Source: Nereocystis luetkeana | Lineage: Eukaryota > Sar > Phaeophyceae > Laminariales > Laminariaceae | DNA: 64,000 nt | Reading direction: 5' to 3' | Assembly: GCA_031213475.1 (NCBI GenBank) | Contig: JARUPZ010000009.1 | Location: 5,365,601 to 5,429,600 of the forward strand | Part shown: piece after piece, positions 12,901-26,900 of the stretch | Numbering within the stretch: position 1 is the first letter of the stretch | Layout: each line of letters starts with the position of its first letter | The notes under the pieces: model-generated | Databases searched by the model: none | Seen by the model: only the letters and a program-made list of their open reading frames with translations | What the model was told of the DNA's origin: nothing | Program-made: the position numbers and the translations under genes

Positions 12901-14829
12901 CCGTAACGGACGTAATATATACGCATGTATGAACTATCTACGCCGGGAAGATGCATTTTTTCAATCGTGTTGAGCACGACCCCCACAAAGATGATTTTCG
13001 ATTTCGTGAAAACAAAAGAGGAATATTGACACTTACTTGTATTCTGACTTTTTCTGAAATTTCAGTATTTTCCAGAGAATGTTTTCTGGACAAGGGAATA
13101 ACTCTTACTTTAAAAAGGGACGTCGTCAGTGTATTCTTCATACGAAATTCGAGTTCAAGGCTAGAGCGGATCGGGCAACCCCACCGTTCGAGCTGTACCA
13201 CCACTCGCGAGCTCGCATAGCTAATAAGGGTCGTCCTAAAGGTCATTCGCAACTCATGGCCGAACGCATAAAGCGCAATAGCTTTATGGGCTCCCGTGGC
13301 AGAATTTACAAGGTGACCGCACCGAGGTGGACAATCGACTAAGCTGGATCAGGACAATAGCTGAGACTTTGTCGCGCTGGACATTTTAGCGTGATATGGT
13401 GGCGATCCATGCCCCTCCCCAAGGCACCGACCCTTGTCTACGAGTCAGGTCGAGGACAGTCGGGCAATCGCACGAATATGTTCCGCGAGGACATCAGCTG
13501 TAATGACGGGTTTGTGCCAGGGGTACAACTATTTCACGAGCCGACTGAGGCGCGTAGTCGATAAGATTCAATCTCGCTAAATTCTTTGAAATGCCGAAAA
13601 ACTCAGGAGAAAACGAAATAAAATATGTCTCGTTAAGATTTACTCCTACTCTGGGGTATCTTACACAACGTTAGAATCCGACGCATTTCTTGGGACTAGG
13701 TCATAATTCTCCACAATAACATTGCTCCGTTTTGTGGCTTGATATCTAGCGTCACCCAGTGTACTTCCGACGTTATGCCCAAATAATTGCGTACACCGAG
13801 GGGTTGGTGATGAACAATGTCCTCCCAAGACCAGAAATTTTGAAGTTATCCCCTGAGTGCCCCGCTGTGCACTTGTTGCGTACAGTTTCGGGTGTATTTT
13901 ATTCGATGAAAGACCCAAAGTCAGCAGGAACGTTGACATCCCCTCGTCTCTCCCTTGATGTTTTCCTGAACTCTTCAGCCGTGGCAAATATGGGCAGGGA
14001 ATGACGAGTCCTAACACAGAAACCAATTGCCCATGTATATTCATTGAGGATTCAACAACATGACTCGATCGCTACTGGCCGAGTAGGTTCGATTGCAGAC
14101 GTTCTATTTTAACGAGTTCTGGGCTCGAAGTCTGCCTTCAAACGGCCGAAACAGACATAACGCGAGGACTCTATCAATCATGACCGAACAACCAGCGTCT
14201 TATCTCATCAAGATGTTCGTCGCTCATGAGGTTGTGTGGGACCCACACGCACAATGGATTGATCGCCCGAAGCGAAACAAGTATACATGCCGACGATATA
14301 TTGAATGAGGGGAAGACATCCGGGTGCCTCTAGGCAGCAATTGTGTGGTCGTCGCATCGCTGCTCTATGTACGTCTACTCCCCCTTCGATATCGGGTACA
14401 AACTATAACATCGCGTCATTAGTGTGTTTTTCTCGATTATCGAAACGTTATACGGATTGTTTTGGTGCGTTTTTTATCGATCGGGAAAGGCTTTTGCTTC
14501 GGATCGTTTTTGGAAGCCCGTTTATTTTGTTTTTATGGACGGAAACTCTACATACCACACACAATCTCTGCAAGCTCCAAGAAGAAGTAAGGGTACATTC
14601 CTTAGAAATAATCACGGATGGTGTATGTCGGGATGAAAACCGTGCCCCCTCAATACTGATTATCGAATTACCGTCGCTACTGAACCGTGCTGTTTCATCC
14701 CGTATCTTAGACTTAGCTAATCTTGGCTAGAACTGTTCTTGCACAGACAAGCAACGTTTGGCGTGCTTATTGCATAAATGTGTGTCCTTGGTTGGATTTG
14801 TAAATCCGCTCAGTTATAGTAAGTAGTAC
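9990..14829. other. Anonymous interval
   Basis: No gene is supported. Frames of 60-141 codons occur (13,079-13,342 and 14,305-14,730 on the plus strand are the most protein-like), but none has a recognisable motif or convincing splice partners. An imperfect CACCTGGTATA sits at 10,260. Confidence 0.4.
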
Positions 14830-16575
14830 AAGGCGCTTCGCTCCGCCGGCGGCCTAACCCACCCGCTACGCTCGCTCTGGAAGGAAAAAAGTACATCAAA
14901 TTATGCGAAGTGACAAAGGCCCACGATTGAGTTTAGGTCGTAATTGCAAACAGGCGACTTGATAATGCCAAGAGTCCCGCCGCCATGCTTCAGGAACAAA
15001 CAGCTCCGACCCCAGCTCGAATGCCATATATGCGCTTCTCGTCGCGGATGTCGTACGTACGTACATATCCCAGGTAGGATACTGCTGTCTGTACTTATTT
15101 TCTTCTTCCGATATACTCTTTCATATATATGTCTGTACTCGTATGTATGTAGGAAGAAGGCGAAAGCACAGCACGGCACAGCAGCAAAAAAAAAGAAAAT
15201 GAAACCGAAAACTCGGAAAAGGGGAAAAAATCCCCGTCCCCTCTCGTGTAATAATTTTCAGCCTGATTGGAACACCTTGCACCCGGTCAAGAAGAAGAAC
15301 ATAAAAAAAACGCACAGAAGATCTTCTCTCTCAGCCTCGTACGCCGTCTGCCCCTCTCGCCACCACCTCGCTACCGATTCGGTCCGGATAAAGGTTTTAT
15401 CACTCTCTGCCACAATCAGCCCCGTCGCCCGCCTCGCGTGAAGCCCGGTGCTCACCGTGGCCGTCGTTCGCCAGCTCGATAACGTTGGTGTTCAAACTGC
15501 ACACCTCCTTCTTTCAACTTCTGCGTGGGCGCAAAAATAAGCACCGCTTGAATAGTATCTTGCCCTCCTGAACGACCTTTATAAACTCGTACATACTCTA
15601 TCAACAATCATAAGTCGAAGCCGGACAAAGCCCGTTCATGAATCCCTCGTGTCTCGAGGCACACGCGACGCCTAGGCACGAAAGCGGCGACCGCGCTCCT
15701 TGCAACCTCCCCTCTACCCGCCAGCACCCAGTGACACCCGCGACGGCGCCGGGTTCTCCCGCCGTGCCGTACTCGGAGTACACGCACGCACACGAAACGA
15801 AATACGAAAAAAGGAAGAAAGGACGTGCCAAGAAAAATGGAGAAAACCAAGTACTACTGCTGGAAAGGTCCGGCAAGTAGTAATGAAAAGCTGCCTGATT
15901 GGAGCACCTTGCACCCGGTCGAAAAGAAGAAAGGACAAAAATCGCACAGAAGAGCTTCTCTCTGAGCCTCGTACGTCGTCCGCCCCTCTCGCCACCACCT
16001 CGCTACCGATTCGGTCCGAGTAAAGCTTGTATCACTCTCTGCCACAATCAGCCCCGTCGCCCGCCCCGCGTGAAGCCCGGTGCTCACCGTGGCCGTCGTT
16101 CGCCAGCTCGATAACGTTGGTGTTCAAACTGCACACCTACCTCTTTCAACTTCAGCGTGGTCGCACAAATAAGCACCGCTTGAATAGTACCTTGCCCTCC
16201 TGAACGACCTTTATAAACTCGTACATACTCTATCAACAATCATAAATCGAAGCCAGGCAAAGCCCGTTCATGCATACCTCGTGTCTCGAGGCACACGCGA
16301 CGCCTAGGCACGAAAGCGGCGACCGCGCTCCTTGCAACCCCTCCTCTACCCACCAGCACCCGCTGACACCAGCGACGGTGCCGGGTCCTCCCGCGATGCC
16401 GTGCTCGGAGAACACGCACGCACACGAAACGAAAGAAGAAAAAAGGAAGAAATGGCCGAGAAAACACAAAAACTGCTGGAAGGTCCGGCAAGTAATCAAA
16501 GGAGGCGTTTTGGAAGTGGGAGCTCTGAGAGGCCAGGGATGCACCAACCGAGCACGCTCAGGGGTTGTGATCTAA
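14830..16575 (-). repeat. 1.1 kb dispersed family, copy 3 (rearranged)
   Basis: Reverse-complement copy running from AAGGCGCTTCGCTCC (unit end) to GGGGTTGTGATCTAAG (unit start). At about 15,888 the unit jumps back: the segment equivalent to 2842-3440 of copy 1 is present twice, giving 1746 bp instead of 1124. The terminal hairpin stem has decayed. Confidence 0.8.
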
Positions 16576-16763
16576 GTGTGTAGTTCCATAATTCTCTATT
16601 TTTTTTATGATTATCGAAATATTCTTCCACTCCAGAGTTATTGGGGCCCGAAACGGGTCCAGTTTTGACGGAAATAAAAGTTCACAAATCAGGACTATGG
16701 TACGGAAAGGGTGAAAAAGCATTTCCTTACGTATATAATACACGCGGACGGCTTGCATACAAA

Positions 16764-17009
16764 CTAGTATAATTCAGAAGAATATATACATCGTAGACGA
16801 GGAGTACTACCAGTTTTGATAAGCGGAGTGTCAACTCGTACAGTATGACTATTCACACGGCCTGCGCCGACCTTCGCCTTCCCAGCGGCTTTATGAGAAG
16901 GGGCATTTGTCTGCGCTCGTGCTTGCGGAGACATTTTAGCAGCCCGAGCCTCTCGCGTAGCAGCAACCGAGTTAGTCTCGAACCCCAGCGACTTGCTCTC
17001 GTAAAACAT
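16764..17009 (-). CDS. Unassigned 81-codon ORF
   Basis: The frame starts at an ATG in the context TTCAAGATGTTT. It encodes a small basic protein rich in Ala, Lys, Arg, Ser and Thr, without a signal peptide or membrane segment. Its composition resembles a real low-complexity protein more than neighbouring frames do, but the opposite strand is also open. No homology is recognised and it may be spurious. Confidence 0.15.
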   Translation of the reverse strand: MFYESKSLGFETNSVAATREARAAKMSPQARAQTNAPSHKAAGKAKVGAGRVNSHTVRVDTPLIKTGSTPRLRCIYSSELY

Positions 17010-18411
17010 CTTGAACTCTTAACTAGTCCGTCTCCCACCTTGGACCTGTAGCTCTGGCACTGCTTCACTGCCTTATCACGTGTAGGTTGCTGTTGATTTT
17101 CGGCGTCAAGTCAGCGGCGTCTGTAAAAAAGGAGAACGATACACCCCTCCCCCAGCGGTCGCAATGGAAAACTGTTGCAACCTTTGTGATCACATGCTCC
17201 AACAATAAAAAGAGGGAAACATGGATCAGCATTCTAATGTTTTCACTAGGTTCTGGTACCCCCCCTCCCCCCTTATTTCATGTAAGTTGGGTTGGCGTCG
17301 GTTGGCAAAGACAGTGTAAAGCATGCCACTCACTACGTGCGCTAGCCAACAAGGTACCGTTTGTTTTTTTTATTTTGCGGTCGCCCAAGGCTGGTTGTCG
17401 AGTTAGATCATTTGTGCAAGGTGAAGAGACTTTGCTCCGCACAAGTGGAAATGATCGCATCACGTAGTGTTCAAGGTAAGGCGCCCTAGAGGCAGTTCCT
17501 TAGGACTCCCATAGTTGTCTCTGAAAATGCCTAAACCGGAAATATAATCAACTCATTGAAGCTGTCATCCAGATGCAAGTCCGTCTCAATAGGGTTTCTA
17601 AGTAGGATGCAACTCACCCTTCATGCGACTCGCCCAGCACCTCACGGCGATTCGCGCTTGGTGCAAGCAATATCTGCCTGGTCTGTGAAAACCCAACATG
17701 CTCCGTCCCAGCATTGTAGGGGTGCGAGGGTCCATGGTCATATGACTACGGCCATGCATGAGATCGAGTACATCTCTACTGTCGAGTCCACCCCCCCCCC
17801 TGTCTAGCGAATGCGAATGACGTTACGATTATAACGAATTATGTTTCGAAGCTTCCTTGGTCGTTTTTGTTTTATCGCTTGGCAATATAATTAATGAGAT
17901 TTTCCGCTAGTCTTGGGCGAGCGATTTCTTCTGGACCTTCAGGACTGCAGTCCGATTTTTAGGACAAACAGTCAAATTCCAAGTGACTTTGACCCGGAAT
18001 GAGTGAACAAAGGAAAGGCAAACTGTTACGATCTCCCCTGTTACAAATATGCGAATGGTCCGCACCGAACGAGCATCATTTTGCTACTTTGTGTGATGTA
18101 CACACGTTGTTGGTTTTTGTTTTGTTTTTTTTCCCCCTTTTTTCGAACTTTTACTTGCCAGCCTAAGGGTCATTCTTATCAGAGTGTTTTCCGAATGTTC
18201 GACAATTTTTCCGCACAACTTTTCAATCTTCTCTATTTTCCTGTTCATTTTTTTCTAAATATTGGGAAGTTAACGAACTTGATATTTTTGGTTCTGGAGA
18301 ACTTCACGACTAGTGACAGAACGCCTCCGTATATGGATACATATCTTCGATTATTTCCAAACTTCGGAAAATTTGGAAATACGCTCTCCGATAAGAATGA
18401 ACCTGACTCGT

Positions 18412-18595
18412 TCGAGGTTTTACCCTCGACGAGCTTCTAGAGAAGCCGTGGTCACCGGTGTCTACCCTTCCCCCCTCGGTACGTGCCTTCATTGTTTTCG
18501 CACATAGCGTTCAGTATTCTCTCTGCTCGTCGATTTTCATCTAATGTAGCTCACTCACGCTCTAGCCCTTTCCGCCAAATCATTGTTTTTATGGA
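18412..18595 (+). repeat. Dispersed ~180 bp repeat, copy at 18.4 kb
   Basis: Shares with 8915-9095 the ordered blocks TACCCTCGACGAGCTTCT, GCCGTGGTCACCGGTG, ATAGCGTTCAGTATTC and GTCGATTTTCAT, and the terminal ATCATTGTTTT. Confidence 0.55.
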
Positions 18596-20589
18596 AGAAA
18601 ATATTATAGGTAAAAAAATGCATACGATGCTCACATATTTGTAGGCGTGCTGCTCTCCGGCGGCCGAGGGTTGTTCCTCTCAGTGTCGGCTTGGGGCAAG
18701 CAAGGGGACCATGGGTGCATTATGACGCATGTCTGGAAACCGGCCGAGAATCACGGCGGTGCTCGGTATATTGAACGTCGCTGAGTGGGCTGTGTGACCC
18801 AGGGATTGCTTTCCGCCTCGCCTGGCCGATTAGGTGGCATTGGAAACCCCACACTTTTTGTTTTATTGGTAACAGACCGCCACCCTGTCACCCTCTCACT
18901 AATGTACATACGTTTTCAACCTCAGCAGTAGCAGCCGCAGCAGCAGCAGCAGCACCAGAAGCAGTAGAGATACAGAAGCGACAGCAGTCCACATCTGTCG
19001 GCATTCTTATTCGATGTGCCAAGCCGTTTGACGGGTCGTGTACACCTAACAATAGGGACCTTTGTGGCCACAACGGTTCGTCCACAAGGCAGAAATATTC
19101 GGAGTAGGCATTGGTGCCATACCCAGCTACAGTACATGTCGAGTCCCGTCTTTTTCTATTGACTCGGTATGTGGCACCCGGCAAGGCTGACACTGCTCGA
19201 CTGCCTGTTTTGATATTCTATTTGTATTTGAAAGCCCGTATTATACGACGGAGACTTACAACAACAAAACATTTTCGTCGATGAATTTTCCATGTGTGCC
19301 CCAACCGCACGTATACCTGTAAATCAATAAACACATACAGAGAAGCTGCACCCTACTAAGAACTTACTAGATTATGTAATAGTTGTAGTAGTTGTAAAAA
19401 AAAACGTTCATGGTACCGAGTGCATAGTGCTTCCCCGTGAAGTAAATATGGCCTGTCCAATAACAGTGTAGTCCTATTAATACCAGTACTACAAGTAGGA
19501 GCAATACTCGTAATCGTTGTGGTGTCCGCTATAGGTGTTGTGGTCGTCTAAATGCTGTTCTTCTACCTGGCTAAGAGCAGTAGATGCCCTCAACCGTATA
19601 GAGTACGTGGATTGTACATTTAAAAATATTCGGAGTAGTGGTAGTAGTAGGGACTATTACTGTAGTCTAGTATTTGTTCGTGCTGCTTCATGTTTTACTG
19701 GGAGTGATTATAGTGTACCAAATGAAATAGTCACTCTCCAACCCATGGTACCACGTGGTTACTTGACATATCTGTTGAACTTTATAAAGTGGCCTGTACT
19801 GTATAAGGGATTGGTCATGCTCACCAGTAGTACTTAGTAGTATAGTTGGTGGTCAGCAGTCGTGTTGGTAGTGTACCAGGTAGAATCTTGTAGGGTGCAG
19901 CCCCTTCAACCTTGATTACCTTTGCGCAGTAGTGGCACTGTTTTAGAGTAACAATCTTGTAGTTTGCCCATAGTACCGCGAGCATGTAATGTAGTAGTTA
20001 CTACAGAAATAGTAGTACTCAGCTCCTGCTGACTGCTCTTTCTCTTTTCTTCGAGCAATACCCTACTCGTGGCTCTTGGTTCCGCCAAGAACAGCTAGAC
20101 GTGTGTCACCTGTGACCCCTTTTCCGCCTTCGCACGCCCCCGGGAGTTCACGTCACCCACATGCTAAAGGTGAATCTCGCACTTATGTATTGCATTCATT
20201 CAATCTTACCAGATACCAGGTATGTGTTCGAAGCGTATGCTTATAAACCACGGGAAGACATGTATATCAAATATAATTGCAGGCGAGGGATTCGATCCCT
20301 TGTGTGAGGGTCCGCCTGGGCGAAATCTGCCGAGCTGTCGTCGGCAAATTTATTTGATACGTATATCGTTATGTTGTCTTCCAACCGGCGACGTGCAGTG
20401 TTGTTCGAAAAGTAGCTAAGGAACCAAAAGTGAACATCTCTCGAGGAAAAAAGCCGGAAGTATCATATGACAAATCGAAACCAATATGGAGTACATTACG
20501 AATACCGCAACCAACGTCCCTCCATCTCATCTAAAAAAAGACCACTTTCCAACTGCAGCCGTTCCTAATAAGAACTTAGCAAAACACAC

Positions 20590-22007
20590 CGTCAATCAAA
20601 ATGGTTGGTTGATAACTGCAACGCGTATGTTTCGATGCGCAGAAGGCCGTGGGTTGTTACGGGTCTATACTGCTATCAGGAGTAACTAGGAGAGAATCCC
20701 TGCGGTCTTCCTCCTTTCGCCGCTTTCAAATCTTCTAGAACCCCTGCCCCTACATCCTACTACTGTGACTTGCCGTACCTTTGATCCTTCCACCTCCAAC
20801 CGGTAGAGCCAAGTCCCCTGCCCCAAGCACTCCCGAATACGGATCTTCCTAACACCCGCTGTCTAAACAATGACTCGTTTATACCTGCCACGCGCATGTT
20901 CAAACGCGCAAACGGGCGTGCGGTGTTCCTGGTCTCTACTGATATCGGCCGTACAGAGGAGAAAGTATCTGCCTTCTTGCTCTCAGTGTAGCTATTGCAC
21001 CTTATGCACCCCCCCCCCTGCATCCATACTTCTACCCGTGTCACTACTGCTATTTCACGTAGCACTGACCCGACCAACTCCCAACGGAAGGGCCCAGTGC
21101 TCCAATACAAACACTATCGAGGAATCGTCTACCAAAACCCTGCCCTCCATGAAAATGGCTGGTTTAGAACTGCTACGCGCCTTTTTCAACGCGCTGAATA
21201 TCATGCCATGTACCTTGACTAAAGCGCTATCGGGGATACCTAGGAGAGATATACTGCTGTTTCGGTCTATCGGGGATTCTCCCACTTTCCTTCTAGACCT
21301 TCCTTCCCGACGTACTACCGCACCTACCATAGTTATACCAACTTGTATTTATGACCCTTAAACCTCCTACCTCGGGGGCCGAGTCTTCCTACCCTAGCGA
21401 TGACGAAAACGCATTAATGTCTTGTTTGCATCTGAACGACTGATTCAAACCTGCTTCGCGCATGTTTCAACGCGTAGAAGAACGTGCGGTGTTGCATGTT
21501 AACACCGCTAACGGTAGTAGTTCAGAGAGAGCGCCGGCCGTCTAGCTCTCTCTGTCGCTTTCCAACCTTCTCCAAGAACCAGACTCCAACGTACTACCAA
21601 CGCCTTCCCTTCCCGTACTCCGGAATCTTTCACCTGCCACGGCAAGAGCCAAGACGTCGTTGCTAAGCACTCCCAAGGTATATTCTACGAAACCCTGCTG
21701 TCCATTTAAAGGGATGATCTGAACTTGCCACGCGCATGGGCAAACGCGCAGAAGGTCGTGCCGTGTTGCCCGTCTACACTGCTCTTGGTAGGACCTAGGA
21801 GAACGTCACTGCTGTCTCGCTCTTTCTGTACATCCTCAACCTTGTCCAACCTGTCCACCCACGTACTACCACTACTTCTTCTTATCGTTCCCATTTCCCT
21901 GCCACCTTCAACTCCAAGGGCCCAGTCCTCCACTGGCAAACACCCTCGAAGACGCACCTACCAGTAGCCCGCTGTCCATCGAAATTACCTGTTTATTACT
22001 GCTGACG
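20590..22007 (+). repeat. ~280 bp tandem array cut by the left Ty3-type element
   Basis: A core of the form ACCTGCCACGCGCATGTTTC, then CAACGCGCAGAAGG and CGTGCGGTGTTGC, recurs at about 20,610, 20,880, 21,160, 21,440 and 21,730. The last, at about 21,990, is truncated where the retroelement sequence begins. Spacing is about 270-290 bp and the units are diverged. The core contains the CGCG-N10-CGCG inverted motif. No consistent protein frame. Confidence 0.65.
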
Positions 22008-22310
22008 CACTGGGGTCGTGTCTTTAGTCGGGTCGGGGTTGTACAAGTGCCAGAGTGCGATGAAACCGTCCAACTGCAAGGGTGTAAAACTCTGTAACAC
22101 GTCATTCTCAGTTCGCCATCCTGTCTCTACTCCCTCTCTCGATCTCCCCTTGTATTCCCATCTAGTGGTGCCGGAGGCAGTGGTCGATCTGCGGCAGCTC
22201 ACGAGCGAGTCTGACACTGGCGAATTGACTCCTTCAACTGGCAGTTTGAAATCCGCGCCCCGCGCATACTGTGCAAACTCGTCTGCTATCGAGTGTCTTA
22301 GTGTCAGAGG

Positions 22311-23971
22311 TCAGAGGTGGTACGGCTTCACATCTGCGGTGGATACATTTCGGGTACGTTGTTTTCTGCCTCGCATCGTTACTTGTACGCTTAGGCCTGT
22401 CTGTAATACTTCCGTGACCCTCCAAGGGCCTGTGTAGTGGTCGTGCTGCAGATTCTTCCCTCTGCTGTCGCGGTGTTTGCTGCTATCGGACTCGCGCACC
22501 AGCACGAGGCTACCCTTCTCAGCGATAACTCCGGCTGATGGTCTCGAGATGGCAGCGTTGGCTCGGGCCCGCGCCGTTACTCTTTGGCTGTCGCGCTTCT
22601 CGAGCGCCAGGCGGACTTCTCGGAGGTTCTGTCTGCGGCGCTCCACGAAGTTGTCCAGGCCGCCGCTCTGATCTGTCTCTTCTGACAGGGGTACCAAAGA
22701 GTCTAAAGACGTGCGAGGCTTGCGACCGAACAACAACTCGAAAGGTGTCATGTTAGAAGGCAGTGACAGGTCTGGTAGAGTGCGTTTGATCCATATTGCC
22801 GGTGATACGTACTCGTCCCACCTCTCGGGCCACGATCTACATAGCTCTGCATAGCTCCTGCAACCAACCTTCTAGTCTCTCTACAGAGCCCTGTCCTCGC
22901 GGGTGGTCGGCTGGGCCGAACATTATGTCCGCATTCATCCAACGGCAAAAGTGTGTCACTACTTCTGCTCTGAACTCTCTGCCGCCGTCGCAACGTACTG
23001 TCTTGGGTACACCGAACGTTAGGCACAGCTTGGTAAGCGCTCGTGCTACGCCTATTGCTTGCTTAGTTTCTAGAGGGATACCGAAAGGGAACTTGGAGGC
23101 TCGATCTACTACCAGCAGAACGTACTTGTTACCTGAAAGGGAAGGCGTGTCTATTTTCGGGATATCCATCTGTAGTTCATCCCACGGTTCTAGTGCGCGT
23201 CCGGGAAACATTGCGACGCGTCTGCTGTTGGGTCGTTTACGTCTCCTGCACCCGCATGACAACACGTATTGTCACGTGTCGCGAATGATTGAAGGCCAGT
23301 GAAAGTGCTCTTAAGACTACCGCTAACGTGGCTCCTACTCCAGAGTGACCATGCAGAGTGTGTACCAACGCGAGTACATCGGCAACCATGGATTCGGGTA
23401 TGGCTGGCAGGTTCCTACCTTTTCCGTCGGCAAACCTGATTACATCGTTCTCGTCTAGACTATACCCAGTCTCATCTACTTCCGCGGCGTTCGCATTGCT
23501 GTCCTCCCGCAGACGCTTGCTAACCTGACCCAGATGAGCGTCGTTTCGTTGCCTTCTCGCGAGGGATGCCGGATTGGTGAGTACCTCGACCGCCCGATGG
23601 ATGACCGGCGTCCTCCTACCCGACGACAGCGGAACCTGCCCCCCTGCTGAAAGCACCTCTTTCAACAGCTCCATATAGCGGCTGGTCGACTCCTGCAAGA
23701 TCTGGTCGTTGGGCAGTACGATCAAGACATCGGGGCGATAGAGCAGAGCACGCACACGGCTTCCGAGCGAGCAAACGACGGACGAGCAAGACGCCGGAGC
23801 GAGGAAATGCACGGCGTCGTAGCGGGGGAACGACACCGCGGGCGGCAGGCGAACAAGACACTGGAACGGGCTAACGCACATCGTCGGAGCGAGGGAACGC
23901 ACCGCGTCGGAGCAAGGGAGCGGTGCAGCAAGCTGTGGACGAGCAAGACACCGGGACATGGGCGATGTCAT
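22311..23971 (-). pseudogene. Ty3-type integrase, frameshifted (left copy)
   Basis: Reading on the minus strand: a zinc-binding HHCC region (LHGHSG around 23,350), an rve catalytic core at 23,265-22,837 with the DDE triad spaced D-x58-D-x35-E (QMDI, RCDGG, GSVE), and a C-terminal module ending GPWRV...VKPYHL at 22,311. The core and zinc region are in different frames. A 10 bp duplication (GAGCTATGCA followed by GAGCTATGTA) shifts the frame again after the core. The same two lesions occur in the right copy. No reverse transcriptase, protease or gag lies upstream. Only one 168 bp unit is present where the right copy has four. Confidence 0.85.
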
Positions 23972-26900
23972 GCCGTCGCAGGCTTCCGACGAACGCGTCG
24001 CCCTCCCCCCGTCGACGAGAATGGAAGCGAAAAACGAGGCGAAGGGGAGGAAGAGAACTGGAGAGCCTAACAGTCAAGCAAAGGCAAAAAGACACATACA
24101 TGTCAGTGCAAGATCCTCCTTGATGTGTCCTTTTCACGGCCAACATTTAAAGAGAAAACAACAAAGCGGTAAGAACAAAAAAACTACAATGAACACGAAC
24201 ATACACAGCGAACACGGGACGCAGGTAAACTGCTGGACACATGCGACAGAGTACGGGTGTCAGTAAAGGTCATAGCCAGCGCAGTCGGGTGCCCGGGCAT
24301 GCGGGTTTGCAACAAACACACCAGCAAACAAACGACCGAACTATCCACTTTAGCGAACAGAATAAACAACAAGATCAAACATGACAGCCACAAAACGGAC
24401 GAACGACAAAGAACTAAATAAAAACAGGCAGCAAGCCCCGTGGCAAGGCTCGGACCTAGAGGGGCCTGGTTGCTGTCTCCTTTCAGCATGGGCGACAGCA
24501 ACAAAGGTCCCAATAGGTACAGACCCGACCATTCTGTTCATTCACCCTGTCTAAATAAACAAACAACGAGCAGACAAACAAAAAAAGGCGGATAAAAAGA
24601 AACCAAAAGAAAAGAAAACAGGTATAAGCCCCGTGGCTAAGGCACAGGCCTAGAGGGGCCTGGTTGCCGTCTCCCTTCAGCATGGGAGGCAGCGACAACG
24701 GTCCCAATAGGCGCAGACCCAACCAATCTGGGCATCCACTCTCTATCCGAGAAATGAAGCGAACACAACGAACACAAAACATACAACAATATGTGCTGCG
24801 TTCCCAGCGACGCAGAGCAAAGCGTCGCGGGTTTGACGAGCGGCGTACGGCGAGGGCAGCCTATACGCAGACTGGCAAATGATAAGCGAATGTCAAGATA
24901 ATATATAGGACGAGTACAGCAGCAGTGGAACACGGGACGTCAGCAGAATAGCAGCCGGTAAGCACATATATACATGTACGCGGTATACGAGAGTGTGTTA
25001 ATCTCCTGCTGCCCGCACAGCGTGTTGAAATCGGCGGTACAGATCAGCCGAACATATTAGTATTCCAGAGAGACCTCGTTGTTATCTCTCTGCCGGATGG
25101 AGACGGCAACAATGGTCCTCTCAGGCTCAGACAAACCCATATATATACGTTATGCATGCGCCAACAAGGCGAGATAGGAAAATCATAATGCATCCGGCCG
25201 TTCCTGTCTCCCGCTCGCCCTTCGTTGCAGGAACATGTTGCGATGACGGAGTATAGAAAATAGTATAAATATCAACTCCAATAAAAGCGGGAAAATCAGT
25301 ACAACCAGCAGCAGAGCAGCATAATGAGATAAGCGCAGATATCAGCACCGATACAAGCGTGAAAATCAGTATAACCAACTGAAGCAGAGTAAGATGTTGA
25401 GCGCGACTCACACCTGTAATGAATAAGCGGATCGACAACGAATTGTATTCCAGGTGGCAAGTGCATACACTGGATACGCTCAGCAGCTGTACGCCCCCAA
25501 AATAAACGAAGTAAAATTGTAGACAGCATACTAACAGACCGTGTCGGTAGGACAGGCACAGACCTCGTGGAACTTCGTCTCTGTCTTCCACGACGGGTGA
25601 AGAGACAACACCGCTCCCACGAGGCACATATCTATCTCTTCTATACTATATTTGACAAATACAGGTAGGGGGGGCACAGACCCTATGGAGGCTCGGATCA
25701 GAGACCGTAACCACGTCCCCACAAGGCACAGACCCATCTCCAATAAAACAGAACGCATGCTAGGTAGTAGGTAGGATATGGGCAGACCTTGTGGAGGCTC
25801 GGTTCAAGACCATAACGGCACAGCAGTACCGTAATGCATCCAGGAAAGGCGCAGACTCAAAAGACGTGGTCGTCCTTCGACCGCAGACCCATCCGGTTAT
25901 TACGACAGTGGCGTAAAATCACGGCACAGTAGTACAGTAATGTAACCAGGACAGGCGCAGACTCAATAGACTTGGATGTCGTTCAAGTGCAGACCCATTT
26001 ATTACGACAACAGTGAGAAAATTAGAATAGGATCAGCGAGAAATCTCCGCATAACCGTACTACCGTGGCGTGAAATCACGGCACAGTAGTACAGTGGCGA
26101 AAAATCAAAAGTAAAAATATAATGAAACTAAATAAAAATAATAATGATCAGAGTAGAAAAATAACAACAGCGGCAAAACGTGCAGAAGACGAAAGAACAT
26201 ACCGTTAACAGACACACCGCAGTACAGCAGTACAGGAAATTAGCATAGGATCAGCGAGAAAACCACGCATAACCGTACTTAGGCAGTGGCGCGAAATCAC
26301 GGCACAGAAGTAGTCAGACGGGCGGTAGAAAAATCGCAGTACAGCAGCAAAATCGCAGTACAGCAGCGCACACGGTTTTGTTAAGACATGAAAATAAATA
26401 GCAAAAGTGAACAAAAATATCTAATGATCAGAGTAAAAAAAAATAACAACGGCGGCAAACGAAAAAGCAAAATCGCAGTACAGCAGCAAAATCGCAGTAC
26501 AGCAGCGGTTGTGGTGGCCAAAACGCAGTACAGCAGTAACATCACAGTACAACAGCGGTAGGCCGGTACCGTGAACCTACTGAAGAGAGAGATAGAGAGG
26601 TCGACATGCAATAACACAGTGTATACTCGTACGTACGCAATTTTGCCTACTGTATTCTATTAAAAATGATCTGACTCACAGTTATAACGTTATTACCAAG
26701 ACACATGAAAATGAAAAACGTGGCTTGCAGGGTTTGCAGGGATGCTTATCGACCTCTAACTTGCCAGAACAATAACTAAGAAAGGGGGATGGAAAAGGAC
26801 GTGCCTTAAATTAGTATGTTGCGTTAGCCGTGAGGCATTTTTATTTCACAGATAACAGCAGCAACGAAACGTGGCGAAGCGGCGATGGCAGCGGCAACAT

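Larger units (their letters stand above)
16576..20590. other. Anonymous interval
   Basis: Contains one weak ORF (16,764-17,009, minus), one copy of the ~180 bp repeat and a GCA-rich run at 18,925-18,960. A TACCAGGTA lies at 19,874 and another at 20,214. Nothing else is assignable. Confidence 0.4.

Noticed and set aside
20286..20302. tRNA T-arm at GGGATTCGATCCC
   Set aside because: Isolated hairpin without an A box or other arms.
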